Shown piece after piece: positions 11,201-21,700 of a stretch of DNA of 35,620 bases. Source of the stretch: Priapulus caudatus (lineage: Eukaryota; Priapulida; Priapulimorpha; Priapulimorphida; Priapulidae); contig NW_014577815.1 of NCBI RefSeq assembly GCF_000485595.1, forward strand, positions 59,324-94,943, written 5' to 3'. The notes below the pieces were generated by a model. That model saw only the letters and a program-made list of their open reading frames with translations, was not told where the DNA came from and searched no databases. Positions within the stretch are counted from its first letter, which is position 1; every line of letters starts with the position of its first letter. The translations under genes were made by a program, and so were the position numbers.

Positions 11201-13014
11201 TGTTTGTTGATCTATGTTTGTGCGCTAACTAACATTTTAACGATACATGGATGAGAGAGACATACCGTTGCTGACTGCTCCTTCGTTAGCAGGGTGAAGA
11301 TGCAGGAGAGGTGGTGCAGATGGAGGGTGAGGCAGAGGAACAGTTTGAGGAGCGGCGGTGGAACAAGAGGTCTCAGCAGATGCTCTATACTCTTCAGCGA
11401 GCTCTTAAATCTCAGGTGAGCACCATACGTAGTGTCCTCCTTAACGGCATAATAGGCCCATTGATTATGCAAAGTTGACGAATGCTAGAGTAACTGGCAC
11501 CTTGTGCAGTTTATAAGTACATAACCTTGCATCCAAACGCGTATTACATGTATTAGCTTGTCCAATATCACTGCTGGTTACTAAGAACCATCAACCAGGT
11601 CAAATAAATTCATCAGTTGTTTACAGTTTCAAACCGCAGCCGCCGAAGCGGGTGTGTTACAGATTATAGTGTACCGGACATTTTCGCACGCATGCATTCG
11701 TTCATGCAGTATCTCCACACACTCCAGCTGTTACCGTTGAGCTGCTTGAAAGCTCTTGCCGCTGTATTGCGCTCAGCTAGCACGCTAGCGATAATTGTAA
11801 TGAACGTGGAATCCACGTACGAAACACGGAACACCACTGGCACCTCCATTTCATCTGGCGTCCAAAACATACGGGCCAAACAAATGTTTTACATCATCGC
11901 TTGACTTCTGTATGACATTTACAGCACGTAAATGATACGTTGATAAATATCAACAACCGATTTCAAGTCTTGTTTGTAATGTAACCAGCAGTGATATTGG
12001 ACAAGCTAATACGCATTTGGATGTAAGGTTATGTACTTATTAACTACACAAGGTGCCAGTTACTGTAGCATTCGTCAACATTGCATAATCAATGGGCCTA
12101 TTATGCTTTTAAGCTGCATTAGCATAGTAGCCCAATGTGCGAGCAGTGTCACTAAATCGCTGAATGCGATGCATTAAGAAAAAGGTAAGTAAAAAAGCAA
12201 AACTGATATGCTGGCAATAGTTTATTGTCACTGCGTTGACCAACTGGCTTGGCCTTATCTAATATACGCAACCCAATCTGATGGTAGTGGATCATGGTAC
12301 AGTGTCTGTAGCATAAAATGAGTTGTTCAATGTTGGATCTTGACCATGTTCAGAAATGTGGGTGTGGGTGGGATAAGCTCAATACTTCTTCTGGTTACCT
12401 GTGCCTGTGTTTATGTGTTCTAAAAGTAAAAGCTATCAGTTATTAATGACAGAATGAAAAGCTTTTGAAAATGTGGTGTGACTTTATGTAAAATGATTGG
12501 GAACTTAAAATCCAACTTTGTTATGCAGTATGTGGTTGAAACATTACCTGTTAAAATTGAACATAAAATGCAGTTTAAAAAAGGTCAGCATTAGGTATTC
12601 TGTATAATGAAGAGTATTAACTCATTAGCCAGTTATAGCATGAGATGATAATGTTATTAGTATTTTTATTGGTACCATATTTTTCCTAAAATCTTTTTTG
12701 TAGGGGATGATGGTGAAAGGTTATGTACAGTAGTGTATATATCAGAAGTAGACAATAGGACCCTATTATCTACTTCGGGTATATATATATATATATATAT
12801 ATATATGAATGTAATGAAAGAATCCTCTTTTTTGTTTCAGGATGCTGTCAGTTTTGTTGAGATGACCAGAAAAAACACAAGAAAGCAAGCAGCATCCAGA
12901 TTCTACATGGTATTAGTGTTGAAAAAGCAAGGAGCAATTGAGGTTGAGCAAACAGATAACTATGATGACATCACATTGACAAAGGGAACGAATTTCCACA
13001 AAGTATTAGCATAA
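5256..13014 (+). CDS. RAD21: Cohesin subunit RAD21 (kleisin), 12 coding exons
   Basis: The kleisin that closes the SMC1-SMC3 cohesin ring in the nucleus. Exons: 5256-5399, 5843-6072, 6879-6985, 7146-7252, 7493-7604, 7942-8094, 8397-8570, 8712-8938, 9908-10031, 10369-10712, 11293-11415, 12841-13014. All junctions are GT-AG and the sum is 2019 nt, giving 672 aa (human 631). The N-terminal SMC3-binding domain (about 1-104, [18 protein letters not shown]) is strongly conserved. The separase site ExxR is kept as E169-M-L-R172, the same residue number as in human. The SA/STAG-binding block ([21 protein letters not shown]) lies around 370-405. The C-terminal winged helix that binds SMC1 ([25 protein letters not shown]) occupies about 600-672. 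Oddities: four identical octapeptides PDMVPIVQ at 494-525, and a changed second separase region. The start is chosen because it matches the invariant N terminus. Confidence 0.97.
5407..5761. mobile_element. MITE-like insertion abutting the RAD21 exon 1 donor
   Basis: The intron after the first coding exon contains a roughly 355-bp unit ending TTTCTACCCCTG (5761). GTAAACC occurs at 5400-5406, as the splice donor itself, and again at 5762-5768. The two ends share inverted TAGAAATA and GATGGTCC motifs, and GGACCATC-type words recur inside in both orientations. The right end looks like the CAGGGGTAGAAAT end of the element at 9478, suggesting a hAT-type relative. The left end has decayed. Confidence 0.45.
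9127..9478. mobile_element. hAT-type MITE in a RAD21 intron
   Basis: The left end reads CAGGGTGCGAAATTAACGGG; the right end, reversed, reads CAGGGGTAGAAATTAAC and then also carries ACGGGAGTCC. TGATAA flanks both sides; TGTGATAA (9119-9126 and 9477-9484) is an 8-bp match if the last TG is counted as target duplication. Inside are several copies of GGACTCCCT. It is non-coding, about 350 bp, in the 969-bp intron 8939-9907. Confidence 0.65.
10470..10565 (+). repeat. Four 24-bp tandem repeats in the RAD21 coding exon
   Basis: Four consecutive units of 24 bp, identical at the nucleotide level including third codon positions, encode PDMVPIVQ four times (residues 494-525). Nucleotide identity implies recent expansion or ongoing homogenisation. 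The repeats lie in the acidic, poorly conserved linker between the SA-binding block and the winged helix. Confidence 0.97.
11445..12108. mobile_element. TTAA-flanked element with long terminal inverted repeats
   Basis: In the last RAD21 intron, 11447-11581 and 11981-12106 are inverted copies about 130 bp long with only a few mismatches and one small indel. TTAA lies just outside each arm (11441-11444 and 12109-12112). TTAA target duplications are typical of piggyBac and Kolobok. The termini (GGCATAATAGGCCC-like) do not start CCC as piggyBac usually does. The 400-bp centre has short open frames but no transposase motif I recognise. Confidence 0.75.
12745..12808. repeat. Hairpin plus TA microsatellite before the last RAD21 exon
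   Basis: 15-bp inverted arms (12745-12759 and 12762-12776, one mismatch) around a two-base loop are followed by an uninterrupted TA run (about 12780-12806). The acceptor of the final exon lies only about 34 bases further on, at 12840. Confidence 0.8.
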
Positions 13015-13198
13015 AATATAGTGTGAGATTCTAGTGTTTAGAGGATGCAGTATTGTCTACTGCATGCCATGTAAATAGTGTACGTTTTGCATGTTTAAGT
13101 TTTTGTGAAAGAAAGAAACAGGAACATCGTTTTCTGTTTTGACATGGTTCATCATCCCTACATCTACTGATTTGCAGATGAATTTTTGCCCAGTTATT

Positions 13199-14317
13199 GT
13201 ATCCCCCGCGACGAAGTCGGCGGGGCTACTATGGCTTCATGTCTCCCCAGCCGCCGCCGCCGCTCTGTCTGCCGCAGAGAATTTCTCTTCCGCTCTATAA
13301 CTCGACCCCTAATTGACCTAGCGTGACCAAACTTGGTATACTTACACATCTTGGTGAGAAGGTGTGCAGAGTACCAAAACCAGGTCACTGCGACCTTTAT
13401 TTGACCTTTACGTTGTCCTTGATCATATTTCCCTTCCGCTCTCTAACTCGGACCCCTAATTGACCTAGCGCTACCAAACTTGGTATACTTGCACATTGTG
13501 GGGTGGATCTTTGAGAAGGTGAGCAGCGTACCAAAACCAGGTCACTGCGACCTTTATTTGACCTTTACGTTGTCCTTGATCATATTTCCCTTCCGCTCTC
13601 TAACTCGGACCCCTAATTGACCTAGCGCTACCAAACTTGGTATACTTGCACATTGTGGGGTGGATCTTTGAGAAGGTGAGCAGCGTACCAAAACCAGGTC
13701 ATGGCGACCTTTATTTGACCTTGATCATATTTTCCTTCCGCTCTCTAACTCGGACCCCTAATTGACCTAGCGCTACAGAAAGCTTGGTATACTTACACAT
13801 CTTGGGAAGGGGGTGTGCAGGTACCAAAACCAGGTCCTTGCGACCTTTATTTGACCTTGATCATATTTCCCTTCGCTCTATAACTCGGGCCCCTAATTGA
13901 CCTAGCGCTACCAAACTTGGTATCTTACACATCTTGGGGAGAAGGTGAGCAGCGTACCAAAACCAGGTCATGGCGACCTTTATTTGACCTTGATCATATT
14001 TTCTCTTCGCGCTCTCTAATCGGCCCCTAATTGACGGCTAGCGCTACCAAAACCAGGTCACTACGACCTTTATTTGACCTTACCTTGATCATATTTTCTT
14101 CCGCTCTATAACTCGGCCCCTAATTGACCTAGCGCCTACCAAACTTGCTATACTTACACATCTTGGGGAGAAGGTGTGTCCGTACCAAAACCAGGTCACT
14201 ACGACCTTTATTTGACCTTGATCATATTTCCCTTCCGCTCTATAACTCGGCCCCTAATTGACCTAGCGCTAGCCAACTTGGTATACTTACAGCATTTGGG
14301 GAGAACACGGGGGATAC
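13199..14317. repeat. Satellite-like array bounded by inverted ends
   Basis: Starts GTATCCCCCG (13199) and ends with its inverse CGGGGGATAC (14308-14317). Just inside the left end a hairpin CCCCGC-GAC-GAA-GTC-G-GCGGGG spans 13204-13225. The interior holds about eight copies of a 93-157 bp unit whose landmarks are CGCTCTATAACTCGG, CCCCTAATTGACCTAGCG, CCAAACTTGGTATACTTAC and ACCAAAACCAGGTCA. Unit starts lie near 13291, 13437, 13594, 13739, 13874, 14009, 14102 and 14236. The copies differ by indels, so the array is not freshly amplified. It lies about 185 bp after the RAD21 stop and may be in its 3' UTR. Confidence 0.85.
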
Positions 14318-15661
14318 ATGTAGTTGGCGACAACTGCCCTTTCTAGTTTTACCAAGAGTTTTTTTCTCAAGAACCACAACTGAAAATGATGATATAACGT
14401 GAGTCTCGAAATTCCACATCCACTAGATGCAAGTCATGTACAGTTAACAGAGACACAGTTGGGAAATGAATGAATGTATTTTGGTCTATATGCCACTATT
14501 GTGATTGTAAAAAACTTGCATGATTATCTGTTTGTACTGTGCCCCGCAGAATATTTAATGTATTCCAGTTGGTATTTGGCTCTGCATTTTGTCTTGTGAA
14601 TGTAAAATAAAATTGCTGTCTGTTATAAATACAGGGGCTGTTTATGTCTGTCGAGATTTTATATCAAAGTGTGCAGTTTACCAAGTCAGAAAAAGCGATT
14701 GTGCTGATTGACATTTAGCAATTATTTTCAGTTTCTCCACCTGTGCTGATAACTCTAGTACAGTCACATTTAAGTTTGTAATAATATACAATTGCATTGT
14801 AATCACACCAAGAGAATATTTTGGTTCTTCACATGTAGGCCAGAGCAATGTGAATCATTGTTATATTAAATCACTATAATAGTATAAATCCTTGTAATGT
14901 CAACTTGTGTGCTGTTAGTACGCGAGTGAGAAAAGCATGTAAAATGTAGCAGTTGTTCATTGTGACACATTGTACGATATATTGTTATATAAGTGTGTAC
15001 CGTCTGTGCGATAGATAAGTCACTTACAATTCATAGGAGGCTATCGCAATTTTAATAATTTCATCACAGCTTTATTTATATTTTTCAAGAGAAAAATAAA
15101 TGTCTGTCTTTACAGGACCTTCCTATTTCGTTTTCTGCTCATTGGCTTTATTTTTTAAACAGTACATATCTAGGGTAAATGCAACAAAACGGCAAGTAAA
15201 ATTTCAAAGGTGCATATTCTTGCATAACCATGAAATTAACCATGGAATTTTTTTTAACTGGTTATGATTCCCTTGCTTAGTCTTACAAAACAGATCTAGC
15301 ACCTTATGGCAAACCAAATTAAAGGCGTAATAAAAGGAACTTTATTCTGGTTGGGAATTTTTGTTTAACTTGTCTGTACGTATTGCACAAGAATTGCCAC
15401 TAGAACATTTATTAGATATTACTGACTAACAGGCTAAATGAGTATTTTGCTTGAATATGGGGTGGGGGAAGAGAGATTCGCCTCAAATTATCTTGATACA
15501 ACCATAACCACAAAATAAACGGTGTCAGCTTGCATTTGGATGGCACTTTATCCATCATTGTGTTCAACAACATTACACAACAAAAGTGATGGAGCACCAA
15601 TTCTCAACGCTGGCGCTTTGAGATGCGTAAGTGACACGATAAAGACTACCACAAGTGCAAG
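14318..15661. other. RAD21 / reductase intergenic region
   Basis: AT-rich, no gene seen. AATAAA-type signals on the plus strand near 14606 and 15094 could end RAD21 transcripts, but a single site cannot be chosen from sequence. RAD21 and the reductase gene converge here. Confidence 0.4.
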
Positions 15662-15667
15662 TTTATT
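15662..15667 (-). terminator. Poly(A) signal of the reductase gene
   Basis: AATAAA on the minus strand (TTTATT on plus), about 100 bases after the reductase stop codon at 15769-15771. Position and exact hexamer fit a polyadenylation signal. Confidence 0.6.
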
Positions 15668-15768
15668 GCTACATCGTGTGCCGACACCATATTCACTATT
15701 TTTCTCCACAGATCATAATTAACTATATTAGAACCACACCTACAATCACCTTAGCAACATTACCGCTC

Positions 15769-18700
15769 CTAATAGTGCCCGCCTATCTCTCGCGATTTTA
15801 GTGTTGATGTCTCGACGGCATCCATAAGTGCAGCTCGTAGTCCTGCCCGCTCCAGCTGGTGTATGGCCGCGATGGTGGTGCCTCCTGGCGAGCACACCTC
15901 GTCCTTTAGTTCGCCAGGATGTTTCCCAGTCTCGAGCAGCAATTTTGCAGCTCCCTGCATGCACAGGTGATTTATGATTAAATACATACTTTTGTGAAAT
16001 AGATTTCTTATATTCAACAAGTGCCGCGGAGCGACAGCGCTCATCTAACGTCTACTGCGGTGACTCTGTGGTGGAGTGGTGGGATTCTAGTAAATCCTGT
16101 TAGTCCCAAATGTGTTCACATACACGCCGAAACAGTGGAATGCACAGGGATGGTATCAGGAACCTTCTCAAAGGAATGTTCGTTGGGATCGTTATGAAAG
16201 TTGGGCCACGAGATTGCGCGCATACGTTAAGTGTATTCAGATGTAAAGATGGAAGCTCTCATCGTACGTAGTAGGCAACAAACTATTTGCCAAGAGCAGA
16301 ATAGGTAAGCACTCATCCATTTACGCTACCAGGCGCCCTACAGGCTGAAATTGGCAATAGAGAGCTGCACTGTAACAATTAACGCAGGCAAAACCTGCCC
16401 AACACATGCCACTGGCAGTGGCGATACGTTACATCAAGAGGCAGATAAAGAAGGGAGAGCGTACAAGGGTAAAATGCTGAAACCAATGCTGGCAGTATTA
16501 GTCGAAATTAATAAACTTTCCGCGTTTTTATTTTGACAATCCTTTTGCAGTATTATTGATTAGCTGTCTTACCTTGTTGCATATAAAACAACCGCGATGT
16601 CCCTACGTGCCGCCTAGCTGAGATAATGAGCGGTGGAAATCTGGTATTTTCGCCGAAACCTAGACTCGAAGATCAATGTGAACTGCGATGTNNNNNNNNN
16701 NNNNNNNNNNNNNNNNNNNNNNNNNNNNNNNNNNNNNNNNNNNNNNNNNNNNNNNNNNNNNNNNNNNNNNNNNNNNNNNNNNNNNNNNNNNNNNNNNNNN
16801 NNNNNNNNNNNNNNNNNNNNNNNNNNNNNNNNNNNNNNNNNNNNNNNNNNNNNNNNNNNNNNNNNNNNNNNNNNNNNNNNNNNNNNNNNNNNNNNNNNNN
16901 NNNNNNNNNNNNNNNNNNNNNNNNNNNNNNNNNNNNNNNNNNNNNNNNNNNNNNNNNNNNNNNNNNNNNNNNNNNNNNNNNNNNNNNNNNNNNNNNNNNN
17001 NNNNNNNNNNNNNNNNNNNNNNNNNNNNNNNNNNNNNNNNNNNNNNNNNNNNNNNNNNNNNNNNNNNNNNNNNNNNNNNNNNNNNNNNNNNNNNNNNNNN
17101 NNNACATCGGTAAGCCTCGTATACTCCAGGGCATTGTAGAGATTCTCACTGGGCAACCGCCGGGACAAGTCGCAGTCAAGATTCTTTCTGAACAGACCAG
17201 TACAGAACCAAGTTTAACCCTGCTTTCTGGAGGTTACAATACAGGGCTTATCTGACACTTACTCTCTCGATCGTCAGCAAAAAGTATGATTCATCGCGTC
17301 TATCAATTAATGCCATCATAAAACAATTGCTAGGGTCGACCGCCGCTGAAACAAAAGTTTTATCAAGTCGCTCGTGCAGACCATGAGTCCCTCAGAACAA
17401 TGTCTAAAATCTGCCCTGTAGCCATTGACTTTGACCTTCCCAATTTCTCGGCACAGTGATGGCTTTTTCCTACCCATGAATGCCTATACCAACAACTATC
17501 ACGATGCCTTAGGTCGAGCCATTTCTAGATTTGCGGAGTTGCGCAAATGGCTGCGCATTTCCTCCCTATACTAAGGTTAGGAAGTTGGAATGTTCCCCTT
17601 CTTTTACACCTCTTTGACCTTTGGACTTTGCCCCCGCTTCGAAATCCAACTCGTTTGACGATCCCCCCCAATGTCGAATTGTGCCGAATATCGTGACCGT
17701 ACGTCGAGCGGTTAAGATTTGTGCCCAACTGTGGACGGACGGACGGACGATCAAGCGATTCTACAAGCTGCATCTGACTATGTCAGATGAGCTAAAAACT
17801 CAACCCAATGTCAAATCTGGCAATGACACTACATTCATTTACTCCAACTGTGGTAATGATGTGCAGGCAAGACACAAATTGCCTGCACAAAGTATTTCAC
17901 TCTACTGTGGGCACAAGAATGTTATCAGTAAAGTCCGTTTTACCCTTGTATATCAATGATTTTACACATTTCTGATTCCTATTTCAATGTGTTGTTGCAT
18001 GTTATATATGAATAGTGGTTGCAAGTTAGTGACCATTGCCTATCACATGCAACATGTGCAACGTCAAGTTAAACATAACAAGCGATCATCTTTAATAAGG
18101 TGTTCACTGCATGACTTCAAATGCTAGACACGTACCTTTACCGTTTGGGCAGCAAACTTCAATGCCATTTCTCGGGGCATTCCCATCTTCACTGCTCCAT
18201 CCGCAAGGCTCTCGATCACTATACATATCTGGAAAACCATTTCACAAGAGACCCAAAATAACATCAATTACCCGTGCTATATATGATCAGTCTGTAACTT
18301 TATCTTACACCTACACAGATGATAAGCAATCACTACTGGAATACCAACTATAATTGGCACATCAATAAATGTATTTATGAATTTTAAAGTGTTAGTTCAA
18401 ACAATTATTTTTGAATTTCTTACACCTTACATATATGCATCACTACACTACCCTTACATAGGCTGGCCCACTGCCCGAAATGCCAGTGACAGTGTCTTGC
18501 AGCTTCTCTGGTACCTCCTCACATAAGCCAACACAGCTGAGCATCTGTTTCACCACACCACTCACGCTCTTCTTGCAGTGCGTACCGAGCGTAAACGCCG
18601 ATACACCCTCTCCCACTAGTGCTGGTGTGTTAGGCGTGACTCTCACTACACCTACTTTCAGTGCCTAATAACAGTGTGAACTATAGAGATCCGATGAAAT

Positions 18701-21700
18701 TATTCAATCAGTGCAATTAATGTAAGTGGGAAACCATGACAAGGATCCACTGAAGCACCATCCCTGTGCATACATGATTGCGGTATTGCCTTCACAATGC
18801 CACGTACGACATAACGGCAGTTTTACTAAGTAACACACAGGGAATATATGGGAGACATGGCGCTTTTGTTTGCTGCACAGTTGATATCGATGATAAAGCT
18901 TAGAACATTTTCGAGATGCATCTTCAATTGTTATGAAATTGCTTACCTTTTCATAATATTCCAGCTTGATGCCAGCTGCAACTGACATTACTAAATGACA
19001 GTCTCGCTTCATGTAAGGAGCTATTTCTTGTACCACACATGGAACAATATGAGGTTTTACTGCGATTATTATAATACTACTTGTTTTTACAACGTGTACG
19101 TTATCTCTATTGAAATTTATTCCAGCATCCTGAAACAGAAATATTTCCATCACATTATGTAGCATTGATGTGAACACAAAAAGCTGCTGCAGGTAACGGA
19201 TAACTCAACTTTACTATTGCGATAGTATTGCGATAGTTGAAATATTATTGCCAATACTATTACAGTTATGGAAAAACGATTGTGATACTATTATTTTAAG
19301 AATATTGTGATACTAATGATGTAATTATTATGTAATTGTGTATTATATTGTGTATTGTGTGGTGAAACATGATATTTAGTTTTTCCTGTGCAATATGCAC
19401 ACACATGTAGATTAATGTGTGGCTACCTTTAGCTCTTGTGATTCTGACTGTGGGCTGCTCATAATGATCCTATTCGCCGGTACCAATCCTGAATAAAGAC
19501 CACATAATTATAAGCTATGATATGTAAATGCCAATTTTTGCAAGGAAAGCCACGACTGTCAGAAGGATGTTACTGCCGAGACCCAAGGTTTAATCTCTGT
19601 CAGGTTTTTCTATCCATCCATCCATCTATCCATGTATCCATGCATGCACCTATGTATGTGTATATATATATAGGTATGTACGTACTACGTCTACCAATCT
19701 GCCTATCTGCCTATCTGCCTACCTATCTATACCTAGCTGTAAGTAACATATGTCCCAATTGACCATAATTGGCAGTCGAGAGAAAAAAAAGAGGAAGAAG
19801 ACGAACAATTTAACAAACAGTTGTTTAGGAAAACAAATATGATAGTAGTAAGAAAGGGTAGAGGGGAAAGAAAAAAGGAACAGGTAAATGTCCTATAGTA
19901 CTTGTGCCTTCTTGTTTAAACCAACCTGTTACTGTAGCGGTCTCTGGTTCCTTTTAACCTAGTTGACATAGCCCCACACCTTCACTAAGTACTAGTCGCA
20001 GATGGGTGTTTGCGTCGCTCATATGGGGAAGATGGCTAGCTTTCTGTAAATTAGGTTCCTAGGTGGGGGCCTCAATTGTAGCAGCCAGTAGCATGGTCAA
20101 CCTAGGCACTATGTGTGGAAAGAAACTGTACTGTTGTTCGACAGAGGTGCCTTTATTCATCGGCGACTATTGCCTCATATCCCATATTAATGTAATTTTG
20201 ATAGGAGGCACTTGATTGGGAGCAACTTTTGCCATCCTTCAATCTTCTAGATCAACGCTATTCCTCAGTGTGTGCTAGATCTTCGAGTAGTCTTGCTAGA
20301 ATAGTGTCAGGTCTGCATGCCTTATGAGAGTTGGTCTAATGGAGAAGTGTGAGCATTAAAATTAGTAGTACTATTGCTTGCTACCTGCTAGGAATTTATT
20401 GGTTTTTATAACCTTCAGACTAGTTTTGTGATGATATCTTCAGCAGATGATAAATATGTAGATCATATTTTCGTATACGACTTCTAGCGTTGTAGCCTCC
20501 CAAGTTCCAAGGCCACATCACAATCTGCTACAACCTGGAAGCCATCTCCAATCGCTGCTCTTATCTCTTTTACTTGGTAATCACCAGCCGCCACCAATTC
20601 AAAATATAAGTCAGTCATCTGCGCTAGTAGAAGCTAGTTGCCCTATGGCCACTACACTCAGCTTGGTCAACATTGAAGTGTGAGTTTTGACACTGGTTTG
20701 CAGTCGCATACTCCGTTCCTATGATAAATACAGAGAATATTGCCAGACTAAGGATAAATACGGCCATTTATTGGTTTAGCCTACTTTTTCAACCTAATTA
20801 TAGATTGAATATTACACGACTGTACTATACGGTAATGTATATTCTCATTTCTCAATGCGTATTTTCAGCATTTAAATGTTCATACTTTACTTTTTGACAA
20901 CATTATTTTATTACAAACATTTCTATATTGTGTTTTAGCATTGTTAAAACTGTATGGTGTCAGAACGTTACTATGTCCCTGTACGTACGTGTTTTTCTAA
21001 GTGCATTCTGTAATAATTATGTACAGACTACATAAGATATATGTTTATTATAGGTATACCCCTTAGCTCAGTAATGGGCCCTATTACCTACATTAACCTA
21101 CAAGAACACTACAGAATTTTAGTAAATTATTATACACAATACTATGTGAACAAAAGTGAAAATTGGCACTCATTGCTGGCCGGCCAGGTTTTTTTCCTAG
21201 CCAGCCACCTCTGCTCCTATGTGCAACTAAAAAGTTAGACAGCCACTTCATGTTGTAGCCAGCTGAGGTTTATGAGGCTGCATGGGTGGCTCCCAGGTCT
21301 ACAAACTGCAACATTATGTAGAACACAGGTGGCTAGTGTTATTATAAAAGATTAATGTATTATAAAAGATTAATATGTTATTACAATACATAATAAATTT
21401 AGAGCAAGAACGTTTAATGAGAAGAGTGTTGTTACAGCAATTAAAATATGAGGGAAAAATTGGGCAAATGAAATCATAGACAAAATTGAAGAATATAAAT
21501 TAAATATGTCATTCTTATTTATTGGCGCATTATCATAAATGAGATGGAAAAAGATGGTAAAAGAGGCCATTCTAAAAAACGTGATAAAAAGGGACGAAGG
21601 GGAAGGAGCAACAAAAACAAAATTGAAAATGATTAATATTATAATAATTATGGATTAAAGAATTATATGACGTCAATGTCCTATGAGGATTCTTGTTTTG

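Noticed and set aside
11617-11904. Open frames inside the TTAA-flanked element as a transposase remnant
   Set aside because: No transposase motif or catalytic residues recognisable; kept only as a note under the element.
13199-14317. CRISPR-like spacing of repeats
   Set aside because: Units are contiguous and degenerate with no unique spacers, and the context is a eukaryotic genome.
16614-17255. Long open frames across 16692-17103
   Set aside because: They consist almost wholly of undetermined bases (Ns).
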